A stretch of 64,000 nucleotides of DNA from DASZIT01 sp963819695. GTDB lineage: Bacteria; Actinomycetota; Acidimicrobiia; Acidimicrobiales; RAAP-2. The position numbers and the translations under genes are program-made. The notes below the pieces were generated by a model. That model worked only from the letters and a program-made list of their open reading frames with translations, did not search any database and was not told the origin of the DNA. Location: the NCBI GenBank assembly GCA_963819695.1, contig CAWFXD010000001.1, forward strand, positions 868,001 to 932,000, in the 5' to 3' direction. This document shows positions 34,852 through 42,950 of the stretch, one piece after another (position 1 is the stretch's first letter; the number at the start of each line of letters is the position of its first letter).

Positions 34852-35748
34852 TCAGCCGGCCTGGGCCCAGCCGATCACCACGTTGGCCAGCTCGACGCCC
34901 CGGTCCTCTTGCAAGAAGTGGCCGCCACCTTCGATGGTGGTGTGAGGTTGTCCCTTGGTCCCGGGGATGCGGGCCAGCAGCGTTCGGTCGCCCCCTCTGG
35001 TGATCGGGTCCTGGTCGGAGAAGGCGCAGAGGAACGGCTTGGTGAACGTCTCCAGGACCGACCACGCCTTCTGGTTGCCGGGGGTGGCCGGGTTGTCGAG
35101 GCTCTGGGGGATGAGGTCGGGGAAGGCGAGGGCACCGGCTTTGTAAGAGGGATCCGGGAACGGGGCGTCGTAGGCGGCGATGACCTCTTCCGACAGCGGG
35201 ACCTTGACTCCACCGGAGACCAGCAACCCGATGGGCAGGTCGGGCGTGCGCTGGACGAAGTCGCGGAACTGCCACCAGGCCTCGGGGAGTCGGACGGTCC
35301 CGTCGGGGAGTCCGGTGTTCGCCGCACAGACCCGGGCGAACCGCTGGGGGTGCTCGGCGACCAGGCGCAGCCCGATCAGGCCGCCCCAGTCCTGGCAGAC
35401 AAGGGTGATGCCGGAGAGGTCGAGGGTGTCGAACAGCACCGATCGCATCCACTCGACGTGACGGGCGTAGGTGTAGTCGGCCTGGGCGGTGGGTTTGTCG
35501 GAGCGCCCGAAGCCGATCAGATCGGGGGCCACCACCCGGAAGCCGGCGTCGACGAAGACGGGGATCATCTTCCGGTAGAGAAACGACCACGACGGCTCAC
35601 CATGGAGGAGGAGGGCCACCGGGCCGTCCTTCGGACCTTCGTCGATGAAGCCCACCCGCAACCCATCGGCGGTCTGGCCGTAACCCGGAACGAACGGGAA
35701 GTCGGGGAGGTCGGCGAACCGTTGGTCGGGAGTGCGCACTACGTCCAT
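34852..35748 (-). CDS. Haloalkane dehalogenase (HLD-I type alpha/beta hydrolase)
   Basis: A 298-aa alpha/beta hydrolase. The oxyanion motif HGEPSW (residues 49-54) and the nucleophile elbow CQDWGG (Asp120, followed by halide-binding Trp121) are the marks of DhlA-type subfamily I dehalogenases. The catalytic acid is probably Asp245 in FSDQDP and the base is His277 in GGGHFLQED. The enzyme hydrolyses carbon-halogen bonds in haloalkanes to alcohols. The ATG has GAGGAG upstream. Non-dehalogenase hydrolases with Asp nucleophiles (epoxide hydrolases) are the main alternative, but GEPSW and QDWGG favour the first. Confidence 0.9.
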   Translation of the reverse strand: MDVVRTPDQRFADLPDFPFVPGYGQTADGLRVGFIDEGPKDGPVALLLHGEPSWSFLYRKMIPVFVDAGFRVVAPDLIGFGRSDKPTAQADYTYARHVEWMRSVLFDTLDLSGITLVCQDWGGLIGLRLVAEHPQRFARVCAANTGLPDGTVRLPEAWWQFRDFVQRTPDLPIGLLVSGGVKVPLSEEVIAAYDAPFPDPSYKAGALAFPDLIPQSLDNPATPGNQKAWSVLETFTKPFLCAFSDQDPITRGGDRTLLARIPGTKGQPHTTIEGGGHFLQEDRGVELANVVIGWAQAG

Positions 35749-35836
35749 CGGGGCTCCTCAGCTGGTCGGACTACCGGGTTACCGGTTGTTCGGGTGAACA
35801 TTAGGTGGCCGACGACGAATCCCGTCAACCGAACAG

Positions 35837-36319
35837 CTAGACGTCGGTGAGCGACGTCTGGGTGATGCCGAGCACCCGCAGGGTACGTCCCAGCCCGAGG
35901 AACGCGCTGAGGCAGATGGTCAGATCCAGAATCTCCGGATCCGTGAACGACTCCCGCATCCGGTTGATGAAGGCGTCGTCAATGCTGAGGTGGTCCATGG
36001 CAAACCGCTCGGCGTACTCCATGGCCAGACGCTCTTGACCGTTGAAGCTGGCGCCGTCGTCGTGGACGCCAACGTGGCAATAGAACTCCTCGGTGACACC
36101 CTGGGCCTTGACCTTGTCGGCCCGGAAGGCGAGACAGACCGAGCAGTCGTTCAGCTGGGCGATCCGCATCCGGGCGGCCTCGCGCACCCGCACCGGGAGG
36201 ATGCTCTTGTTGTAAGCGGCGTCCACCAGCCGATTGACCGCCGCGCCCATTTCCGGTCGGAGCGACCACAGTTGGACGGCGTCGCCACCGGCACCTTCAG
36301 GTATGTCGAGTCGTGCCAT
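35837..36319 (-). CDS. AhpD/carboxymuconolactone decarboxylase-like protein
   Basis: A 160-aa all-helical protein of the CMD/AhpD family. The redox motif NDCSVCLAFRADK gives the CxxC pair near residues 58-61, and the later His in FYCHVGVHDDG sits where the AhpD proton relay is found. Probably a thiol-dependent peroxidase-like enzyme. It is 88 bp from the dehalogenase start, on the same strand; the longer intergenic sequence to the right holds a gene remnant. Confidence 0.9.
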   Translation of the reverse strand: MARLDIPEGAGGDAVQLWSLRPEMGAAVNRLVDAAYNKSILPVRVREAARMRIAQLNDCSVCLAFRADKVKAQGVTEEFYCHVGVHDDGASFNGQERLAMEYAERFAMDHLSIDDAFINRMRESFTDPEILDLTICLSAFLGLGRTLRVLGITQTSLTDV

Positions 36320-36407
36320 GGGTCGACTTTAGGTCAGCGTGGTTGGAGGCGCTCAGACTGCGACCGCTCTGGCCCGCAAACGCGCACCCCGCACCGAGGA
36401 GATCCGG

Positions 36408-36556
36408 TCATGCGTCCGAACCTTGTCGTCGGTGGACATAGCCGGCGAAGCCGGGAACGGAGAACTCCAACACATTGTGGCCGGGGAGTAAATAATGCCC
36501 TTGCTCATCAACCGGTCACGGAAGCTGGAGGCGGATTGGGGGTCGACCGTTCCTAA
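36408..36556 (-). pseudogene. C-terminal remnant of an AAA-family ATPase (archaeal ATPase-like)
   Basis: On the minus strand, about 48 codons read SSFRDRLMSKGIIYSP, then after a one-base deletion (or two-base insertion) near 36479-36485 continue GHNVLEFSVPGFAGYVHRRQ to a TGA at 36408. This matches the well-known C-terminus of AAA_16-type ATPases (RDRLIAKGLIYSP...FTVPGMxxYL), so it is a decayed tail whose N-terminal part has been lost. It is the only recognisable content in the 429-bp gap between 36320 and 36748; 36557-36713 shows no coding potential. Confidence 0.7.
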
Positions 36557-36713
36557 ACACTCGGCGGACCCGGCGGGTGGCCCCGATCGGTCCTGGGTCA
36601 CCTGGTCGCCCCGAGGATGCCACTCGGGCCGGCCGGGCCCTCTGCCGCCGGCGCGGCTGCCCTCTGGCCTTCTGGTTGTCTACACACCGCCGAACCTCCC
36701 TTGGGGACCGTGG

Positions 36714-36738
36714 TAGCGCAACAGATACCATTGCGCTA
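36714..36738. promoter_or_regulatory. Inverted-repeat operator of the Xre/RES operon
   Basis: TAGCGCAA (36714-36721) and its exact complement TTGCGCTA (36731-36738) form a dyad with a 9-base spacer; including flanking bases, 9 of 10 positions pair. It ends 10 bp before the antitoxin GTG start. The position and symmetry fit autorepression by the Xre-type antitoxin, which binds as a dimer. Confidence 0.7.
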
Positions 36739-36748
36739 TCATGAGTCT

Positions 36749-37081
36749 GTGCCTATCTCCACAGCCGCGAAGGTGGCCTCGTTGGCCGACTACCTCGGGT
36801 CGCAGCGCCGACTCGCCGACGCCCTCGGCGTAGATCCCGCCCAGGTGACTCGATGGCGACAGGGACAACCTTCCGGCCTTCGCAATGCCGAGCGGGTGGA
36901 CGTGCTGGAGCTCGTCCTCTCCGAGCTGTCGAGGCTCTACGAGCCGGACGTGGCTCGAAGATGGCTCGAGGGGCTGAACCCGCACCTGGACGATCGCCGG
37001 CCCATTGATGTCGTCCGGTCGGGGCGAGCCGAAGATCTGCTCCACGCCTTGCGGGCTGAACATGCGGGATCCCCTGCTTGA
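36749..37081 (+). CDS. Xre/MbcA-like antitoxin
   Basis: A 110-aa small DNA-binding protein, start GTG. An Xre-like helix-turn-helix reads SLADYLGSQRRLADALGVDPAQVTRWRQG, split over helices 2 and 3, and the C-terminal part (ELSRLYEPDVARRWLEGLNPHLDD) resembles MbcA/ParS-type (DUF2384) antitoxins that cap RES toxins. It partners the RES protein encoded directly downstream through a TTGA overlap. The operator dyad lies immediately upstream. Confidence 0.88.
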   Translation: MPISTAAKVASLADYLGSQRRLADALGVDPAQVTRWRQGQPSGLRNAERVDVLELVLSELSRLYEPDVARRWLEGLNPHLDDRRPIDVVRSGRAEDLLHALRAEHAGSPA

Positions 37082-37626
37082 GGCTGTGGCGAGTCGGCCC
37101 GTTTGCTGAGACGAACAGATCTGAAGGCGGGCCGCTGTGGTTCCCGCGTCCGCTCCAAGGCGACGGTCGACATGACAACCCGGACCTCTATGGCGCACTG
37201 TACGCAGCACAGGACCCCGTAGCCGCAGTCGTCGAAACACTTGCTCCGTTTCGAGGCACCGGCCCGCTGAGCCCCGCTCTATTGCGCCGGGCCGGGCGGC
37301 CGCTCCTCCTTGCCGAAATCAACCTGGGCGAGACCGGGCAGGTGATCGACCTCGACGATCCCGCCACCCTCGTCGCCGAACACCTCCGGCCGTCAACGGT
37401 GGCAACCCGTCAGAGACTCATCACCCAGGCCCAAGCCGCCTCGCTCTACCGGGCCGACCCTGGTGCCGCTGGCCTGAAGTGGTGGTCGACATTCGAGGCA
37501 ACCTGGGCACAGCTCACCTTGTTCGACCGAGCCGCCGGGTTGCTCGACCTGGCCTCGGTCACACAACTGACGGTTGAGCTGTCGGCAGTCCACGAGGCGG
37601 CGGCATTCCTCGGCCTGGTTGGCTGA
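37078..37626 (+). CDS. RES-domain toxin (NAD+-degrading)
   Basis: A 182-aa RES domain protein starting at TTG, overlapping the antitoxin stop by 4 bp. The signature GRHDNPDLYGALYAAQD, with the Arg-x-x-N-P motif and a later Glu in VVETLAPF, marks the Arg-Glu-Ser fold. RES toxins (MbcT, ParT) deplete NAD+ by phosphorolysis or by ADP-ribosylation. The candidate catalytic Ser is in the C-terminal part. The organisation (antitoxin first, overlap, dyad operator) is that of a type II toxin-antitoxin operon. Confidence 0.9.
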   Translation: MRLWRVGPFAETNRSEGGPLWFPRPLQGDGRHDNPDLYGALYAAQDPVAAVVETLAPFRGTGPLSPALLRRAGRPLLLAEINLGETGQVIDLDDPATLVAEHLRPSTVATRQRLITQAQAASLYRADPGAAGLKWWSTFEATWAQLTLFDRAAGLLDLASVTQLTVELSAVHEAAAFLGLVG

Positions 37627-37816
37627 GCGGGCTGGTCCCAGTAACTCGGTGGGGTGACGTGTATAACAGAAGTGTCAGACTCTTCTCGGTATAGCGATCG
37701 GCCACGACCTGGCCATTGGCAACCCCACCCGCGGTCGAGTCGTGCGCCTTGCTCGCCAGCTAAGCGAAAAATGCCCCAGGACGAGTAGAGGCAGCACGAC
37801 ACCCAGCATCCGGCAG

Positions 37817-39097
37817 TCAACGGCTACCGGCCAAGTCCCGGCCCAGCTCCCGGCGGGAGGATGACCCGGCCGACACCCCCCGGATGACTCCCTCGGCCAC
37901 CCGGGCCAGGGTCCGGCCCCGGCCCGGAGCCGCCCCGGTGACCAGGTCGTTCCAGTAGAGCGCCCAACCCGGGGCCAGTCGCCGGCCGACCGGCGGCCAG
38001 GTGAGCACCCGCCCCACCCGGGACACCATCCGGGGACTGGTGAGCATCAGAGCTTGAAGGCAGGCGGCCGAGCCCTGGTAGGCGCTCTGGTGCTCACGGA
38101 GCCACTCGCCGTAGACCCGACCCGCATCCGGTCCGTCGACACCCGCGTCCAACACCGCCGACGCCGCCGCCCTCCCGCTGAGCATGGCCTGGGCGATCCC
38201 CTCGCCCTGGAGGGGGTTGACGAGTCCGGCGGCGTCACCCACCAGCATCACCGGCCCCGACACCGGCGAGGTCCCGAGCATCCCCATCTTCAGCCATCCG
38301 CCCAGGCGCGGACCGGCGACCGCACCCTCGGGAAGGAGGCCCAGCCCTGACAGGTGCCCGAGGAAGGTGTCGAGGTACCGGGTCGCCCGGGCCCCGGCCC
38401 GGCGATCGGATCCGGTGCCGACCCCCACCCCGGCATTGGCCATCCCGTCCGGGCCCGGGAAGATCCATCCGTAGCCCGGGAACCCCACCCCCGGCTCCTC
38501 GTCGAACAGGACGATCACCGGGAGCTCCACCTCCGCTTCTAGATAGGTACGGACTGCGAAGCCCCACTGGACCCGGTCGGCCCGGACCATGCCCAGCGAC
38601 CCGGCCACCGCACTGGTGGCACCGTCGGCACCGATCACGAACCCGGCTCGCAGGCGGTTGCCATCATCGAGCTGGACGGTGGCGGCACCGCCGTCGGCGT
38701 CGACCTCGACCTCCCCCACCCGGGCGGTGATGGCCTCGGCTCCCGCCTTCATCGCCGCTTGGTAGACCACGTCGTCGAACGCTCTCCGGGGGAGGGCCCA
38801 GGCGAAACCCGGGTAGGTGAGCCCGGGGACGGCGGGGAGGACCACCCGTCCGCCCGACGGCCCGATCACTGCCATGTCCCCCAGCGACAGCGTCCCGTCC
38901 GGGACGATCCCCAGCGAGTTGAGCAGCCCCACCCCCTTCGGCCCGACCAGGTCGCCGCAGGCCTTGTCCCGGGGGAAGCCCGCCTTGTCCACCAGCGCCA
39001 CCCGGGCCCCGGCCCGGGCCAGCTCGAAGGCGGCCACACTCCCGCCCGGGCCGGCCCCGGCCACCACCACGTCGTACGACTTCACCCCGGTGGCCAC
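37817..39097 (-). CDS. Geranylgeranyl reductase-like FAD oxidoreductase
   Basis: A 426-aa flavoprotein of the geranylgeranyl reductase family. The FAD motif VAGAGPGGSVAAFELARAG is followed by PRDKACGDL, the motif typical of this group, and GDAAGLVNPLQGEGI at about residue 280. Such enzymes reduce isoprenoid double bonds, for example those of menaquinone (MenJ-like). The divergent UbiE/MenG-like gene starts 69 bp away, supporting a role in menaquinone or lipid-isoprenoid modification. Start is a GTG; a GTG four codons later is possible. Confidence 0.92.
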   Translation of the reverse strand: MATGVKSYDVVVAGAGPGGSVAAFELARAGARVALVDKAGFPRDKACGDLVGPKGVGLLNSLGIVPDGTLSLGDMAVIGPSGGRVVLPAVPGLTYPGFAWALPRRAFDDVVYQAAMKAGAEAITARVGEVEVDADGGAATVQLDDGNRLRAGFVIGADGATSAVAGSLGMVRADRVQWGFAVRTYLEAEVELPVIVLFDEEPGVGFPGYGWIFPGPDGMANAGVGVGTGSDRRAGARATRYLDTFLGHLSGLGLLPEGAVAGPRLGGWLKMGMLGTSPVSGPVMLVGDAAGLVNPLQGEGIAQAMLSGRAAASAVLDAGVDGPDAGRVYGEWLREHQSAYQGSAACLQALMLTSPRMVSRVGRVLTWPPVGRRLAPGWALYWNDLVTGAAPGRGRTLARVAEGVIRGVSAGSSSRRELGRDLAGSR

Positions 39098-39166
39098 CTA
39101 CCCGTTGTATCGGGTGAGGTCGGAAATTGCCAACAGCCGGGCCAGCTTCGCCCTACGCTCGTTTCC

Positions 39167-39907
39167 ATGGTGGCAAGAATCGACACCGCGCCAAACCGCC
39201 AGGCCACCGAGCTGTTCGATGGCCTCCCCGCCCGCTATGACCGGCTCGGCGCCCTGTTGTCCCTGGGTCAGGACCGCCGCTGGCGGAAGGAGATGGTGGG
39301 TCACGTGGCCGCGGGTCCGGGCCCCACCGCTCGGGTGCTGGATGTGGCCACCGGCCCGGCCGGGGTGGCACTGGCCATCCGCTCGGCCACCGGTGCCCAG
39401 GTGGTCGGGATCGACCTCACCCGCCCGATGCTGGAGCGGGCCCGGCAGAACCTCGCTTCCCGCCACCAGGACGGTGTGCAACTGGTCCAGGGGAGGGGCG
39501 AGGAGTTGCCGTTCGAGGACGCCACCTTCGACGCCGTCACCTTCACCTACCTCCTGCGCTACGTGGCCGATCCCGCCGCCACCCTGGTCGAGCTGGCCCG
39601 GGTGCTGCGCCCGGGCGGAGTGCTGGCCAACCTCGAGTTCCACCTCCCCCCGGCTCCGGGGTGGCGCGGGCTGTGGTGGGGCTACACCCGACTGTTGCTG
39701 CCGGTGGCCGGCTGGCTGACCGGCGGACGTGAGTGGTTCGAGGTCGGTCGTTTCCTCGGCCCGAGCATCTCCCGTCATTACCGGCGCTACCCGCTGGCGT
39801 GGACCATCGGCGCTTGGAAGCAGGCCGGCATCGACGACGTCGGGTCCCGCCTCATGTCACTGGGTGGGGGACTGGTGATGTGGGGGACGAAGCCCGGTGA
39901 CGGCTGA
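39167..39907 (+). CDS. menG: Demethylmenaquinone methyltransferase-like (UbiE/MenG)
   Basis: A 246-aa class I methyltransferase of the UbiE/MenG type. It has an N-terminal ATELFDGLPARYDRLGALLSLGQDRRWR stretch, cut here as LFDGLPARYDRLG and RWRKEM, with the SAM-binding LDVATGPAGVALAI and later FDAVTFTYLLRYVADP. It would methylate demethylmenaquinone. The ATG at 39167 is the first plausible start. The next gene, a UbiA-like membrane protein, overlaps by 11 bp. Confidence 0.86.
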   Translation: MVARIDTAPNRQATELFDGLPARYDRLGALLSLGQDRRWRKEMVGHVAAGPGPTARVLDVATGPAGVALAIRSATGAQVVGIDLTRPMLERARQNLASRHQDGVQLVQGRGEELPFEDATFDAVTFTYLLRYVADPAATLVELARVLRPGGVLANLEFHLPPAPGWRGLWWGYTRLLLPVAGWLTGGREWFEVGRFLGPSISRHYRRYPLAWTIGAWKQAGIDDVGSRLMSLGGGLVMWGTKPGDG

Positions 39908-40745
39908 GGCGGCCGGTCTCGGCGGTGGCCCCACCGGCACCGGCCGCGAACCGACGGCCACCGACCGCGAACCCATGGCCACCGACGGCGGAGCCGACCG
40001 CGATACCGGAGTCGGGTCCCACGCCCCCGCCTACTACGCCTCGGGAGACCACACCGGGTGGCGCGACGCCCGAGCCGTCCTCCATCCCCCCTACACCGCC
40101 TGGCATCTCTCCTATGTGGTGATCGGCTCGCTCATCGGTCCGCGGGTCAACTGGGCCACCCTGGGCGCCACCGTCCTGGCGTTCTTTTTGGCCGTGGGGG
40201 TGGCCGCCCACTGTCTCGACGAGTTGCGAGGCCGGCCGCTCGGCACCCGGCTCCCGGCCGGCTCCCTGGTCGCCGCGGCCATCATCTCCTTGGCCGGGTC
40301 GGTGGCCATCGGCATCGTCGGCCTCTACCGGCTCGGCCCATGGCTGGCCGTGTTCATTGTCGTCGGGGCCTTCGTGGTCCTCGCCTACAACCTCGAGCTG
40401 TTCGGGGGCCGGGTCCATACCGGGCTGGGCTTCGCCTTGGGGTGGGGGGCCTTCCCGGTGCTCACCGCCGCCTTCGCCCAGGACCGGTCGCTACCGGTCT
40501 CGGCCATCGTCCTGGCCGCCGCCGCCACCCTGCTGTCCGCCGCCCAGCGCCAACTCTCGACCCCGGCCCGCGCCATCCGGCGCCATGCCGTCTCCATCGA
40601 GGGACGGATGGTGCTCGATGACGGTCGGGTCGAGGTCCTCGACAGTTCCACCCTCCTCGCCCCCATCGAGAAGACCCTGCGGGCGTTGTCCTGGACGACG
40701 GTGGTGTTGGCGGTCAGCCTGGTCCTGGCTCGCCTGAGCCACTGA
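39897..40745 (+). CDS. UbiA-like multi-pass membrane protein
   Basis: A 282-aa protein with a long polar N-terminus and about seven to eight membrane helices. Between helices, AAHCLDELRGRPLGTRLP resembles the first Asp-rich loop of UbiA prenyltransferases (N-x-x-x-D-x-x-x-R-P), but the first Asn is replaced by His, and a second loop AYNLELFGGRVHTGLG lacks the usual second Asp motif. It may be a divergent prenyltransferase or an inactive relative in menaquinone or prenyl-lipid biosynthesis. GTG start; the 3' end overlaps the convergent SRPBCC gene by 32 bp. Confidence 0.7.
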   Translation: MTAEAAGLGGGPTGTGREPTATDREPMATDGGADRDTGVGSHAPAYYASGDHTGWRDARAVLHPPYTAWHLSYVVIGSLIGPRVNWATLGATVLAFFLAVGVAAHCLDELRGRPLGTRLPAGSLVAAAIISLAGSVAIGIVGLYRLGPWLAVFIVVGAFVVLAYNLELFGGRVHTGLGFALGWGAFPVLTAAFAQDRSLPVSAIVLAAAATLLSAAQRQLSTPARAIRRHAVSIEGRMVLDDGRVEVLDSSTLLAPIEKTLRALSWTTVVLAVSLVLARLSH

Positions 40746-41229
40746 TCTCGGATTCCGTCGTTCCGGCTTCGGCGGCCAGGAGGCGCCGGAAGTTCTCGAC
40801 GGTGGCCTGCACCACCCGGTCGTGCCCCCATCGCAACAGCGGATGGGCCAGCCGGGCTGCCAGTCGCATCGGCCTCTGCATCATCTCGATGGTCCACCCG
40901 ACGGTGGCCTCGGTGCCGTCACCGTCCGGGGTGAAGGTGAGGGTGGCGTCCCCCCGAAGGTCGCCGCTGACCACCGCATCGATGCGACGGGGCCTGGCCG
41001 TCTGGGTCAGAAGGATTTCGAGGCGCATTCGGTAGGGGAGGGGAGGGACGACGACACCCCTCAGCACCGATCCCGACTCCAAGCCGGTGCCTTCGGTCTT
41101 GAACTCGCGCAACCAACCCCACCAATCCTCGAAGCGATCGGTCCGGGAGATGATCGTCCACACCTCGTCGGGCGGGAGGTCGAGGTGGAAGGTGCCCTCG
41201 TACTCGATGACGTTGGGCGATGTCGCCAT
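40714..41229 (-). CDS. SRPBCC (START-like) domain protein
   Basis: A 171-aa protein with the START/polyketide-cyclase-like fold: an N-terminal GTFHLDLPPDEVWTIISRTDRFEDWW segment, read here as DLPPDEVWTII and RFEDWWGW, then a beta-grasp core and a long C-terminal helix (HDRVVQATVENFRRLLA). SRPBCC proteins bind hydrophobic ligands or perform simple chemistry. The ATG at 41229 is favoured over upstream in-frame starts that would overlap the divergent gene. Function not assignable. Confidence 0.85.
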   Translation of the reverse strand: MATSPNVIEYEGTFHLDLPPDEVWTIISRTDRFEDWWGWLREFKTEGTGLESGSVLRGVVVPPLPYRMRLEILLTQTARPRRIDAVVSGDLRGDATLTFTPDGDGTEATVGWTIEMMQRPMRLAARLAHPLLRWGHDRVVQATVENFRRLLAAEAGTTESEISGSGEPGPG

Positions 41230-41278
41230 AGGCCCAGGGTACGTAAAGAATTTCGAACGCGCTGCTACGTTGCAGCCA

Positions 41279-42721
41279 ATGCTCAAGCCACGCGTGCTGA
41301 TTCCCGGGGGGATCGTGCTGCTGGTGGCGGTCGCCATCCTGTTGAGTTGGGTCTTCGGCGCCTTCGGTGGGGCCGGGTCGGCGCCGCTCACCGCCGCGCA
41401 GATCCAACTGTCCAAAGCCTCCTACTCCTCCATCGGTGAAGGGACGCTCCGGGGCTCCCTGCAACCCGGCACCCGGGCGTCGCCGTTGATGGCGGTGGTC
41501 GGGAACGACTTCGCCGCCGGGATCGGCGAGGACCTGAAGTCGGCATTCCCCGAGCAGCTGGGGCCCGACATCGGGTACCGGGTAGCGGTGAGCGCCTCGA
41601 TCGGAGCCGGCTACCTGAACAAGGGCGAGGAGGGTTTCGGGCCGTATTCGGCGCTGCTGGGCAACCTGGACCTGCCCCAGCTCCAGCCCGCCATCGTGTT
41701 GGTGCAGGGTGGCTACGACGACGCCGGCGCCGACCCCTTCGCCCTGGCCGCCGCGGTCGTCTCGCTGATCCAGACCATCCATCAAGAAGCCCCGGGCGCC
41801 ACCCTGGTGGTGATGGGCGCCTTCGACGACAACATCGTGGGCCCGCTGTCCCCGGCGGTGGAAGCGGCCAACAGCACCATCCTCGACGCCGCCCGGAGCG
41901 TGTCACCCAAGCCGGCGATCCTCGATCCCCTGACCGACGAGTGGCAGTTCCAGCGAACCGCCGACGGTCTCCATCCGACCGCCGGGGGGGACCAGGTCAT
42001 TGCCAGCTATATCGCCACCGGCCTCCAGAAGGCGGGGATCGTGCCCGCTTCCCAAGTCCACCTCCCCGCCCTCCCCCTCAGCGCCACCACCGAGGGCCCG
42101 GAGATCCCGGCCGCCGTCCCCATCCCGGGCGGCAACCAACCGGTGTTGTTGGTGATCGGGGCGTCGTTCGCCGCCGGGGTCGGGGTCGATCTCAACCCGC
42201 AGCTGGCCTGGCCGGGCATCCTCGGCCGGAGAATCAACTACCGGGTGGTGGTGAGTGCCGATCCGGGAGCCGGCTTCGTGAACCGGGGCGACGGTGGGCT
42301 CGGTCCCTTCTCCCAACTCCTGGCCCGGGTGGACGTGGCCACCCTCAAACCGGCCCTCGTTCTCATCCAGGGTGGCCACAATGATGCCGACATCAACACC
42401 ACCGATGAGAGGCAGGCGGTCGCCTCGCTGTTCCGGACCATCCGCCAGGAGGCACCTCAGGCCCGGATCGGCTTGCTCGGCTTCTTCGACACCAGCCGCA
42501 TCGGGCCGGCCCCGCAGTCCATCCTCGACACCGACTCGGCCATCGTCTCGGCCGCCCGCTCGGCGGTGCCGAACGTCTTGGTCTTCGACCCGTTGACCTC
42601 GCAGTGGGTGTTCCCCCGGATACACGACCACCTTCATCCCACCCCCGCCGGGCACAAGAAGATCGCCGGGTACTTGGCCGGGGGTCTCCTCCGGGACCGG
42701 GTCATCCAACAGATCTACTGA
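41279..42721 (+). CDS. Membrane-anchored tandem SGNH-hydrolase-like protein
   Basis: A 480-aa protein with one N-terminal membrane helix (PGGIVLLVAVAILLSWVFG) and two SGNH-type domains. The second has the essentials: GASFAAG holds the nucleophile Ser, GGHNDAD the oxyanion Asn, and HDHLHPTP the Asp/His. The first copy reads GNDFAAG, with Asp where Ser should be, and GGYDDAG, with Asp for Asn, so it is probably catalytically dead, though DGLHPT persists. The protein is probably anchored outside the cell; the substrate is unknown. Confidence 0.85.
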   Translation: MLKPRVLIPGGIVLLVAVAILLSWVFGAFGGAGSAPLTAAQIQLSKASYSSIGEGTLRGSLQPGTRASPLMAVVGNDFAAGIGEDLKSAFPEQLGPDIGYRVAVSASIGAGYLNKGEEGFGPYSALLGNLDLPQLQPAIVLVQGGYDDAGADPFALAAAVVSLIQTIHQEAPGATLVVMGAFDDNIVGPLSPAVEAANSTILDAARSVSPKPAILDPLTDEWQFQRTADGLHPTAGGDQVIASYIATGLQKAGIVPASQVHLPALPLSATTEGPEIPAAVPIPGGNQPVLLVIGASFAAGVGVDLNPQLAWPGILGRRINYRVVVSADPGAGFVNRGDGGLGPFSQLLARVDVATLKPALVLIQGGHNDADINTTDERQAVASLFRTIRQEAPQARIGLLGFFDTSRIGPAPQSILDTDSAIVSAARSAVPNVLVFDPLTSQWVFPRIHDHLHPTPAGHKKIAGYLAGGLLRDRVIQQIY

Positions 42722-42950
42722 CCGGCTCAACCCCCGGGTTGTGTCAAGCTCGGGCGTGCGGTCTCCGCCCGCGGCGGCCGATGCGGTGGCACCCCTGGGC
42801 GCCGCCCCCGTCCGCTGAGTTCCACCAACCCACCAGCATGAAGATGCCCACCTCGGAGGCCCGGTTGGCACGTTGACTGCCCGACCGTCGCGGTGATGCT
42901 GGGCAATCCCTGCACTACCATTTTGCTCGCAAGTTGTTCGTAGCGGAGCA

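Noticed and set aside
42722..42950. Possible hidden small gene between the SGNH and GT2 genes
   Set aside because: No convincing frame, ribosome site or recognised peptide; the same holds for 53426-53605 and 63819-64000.
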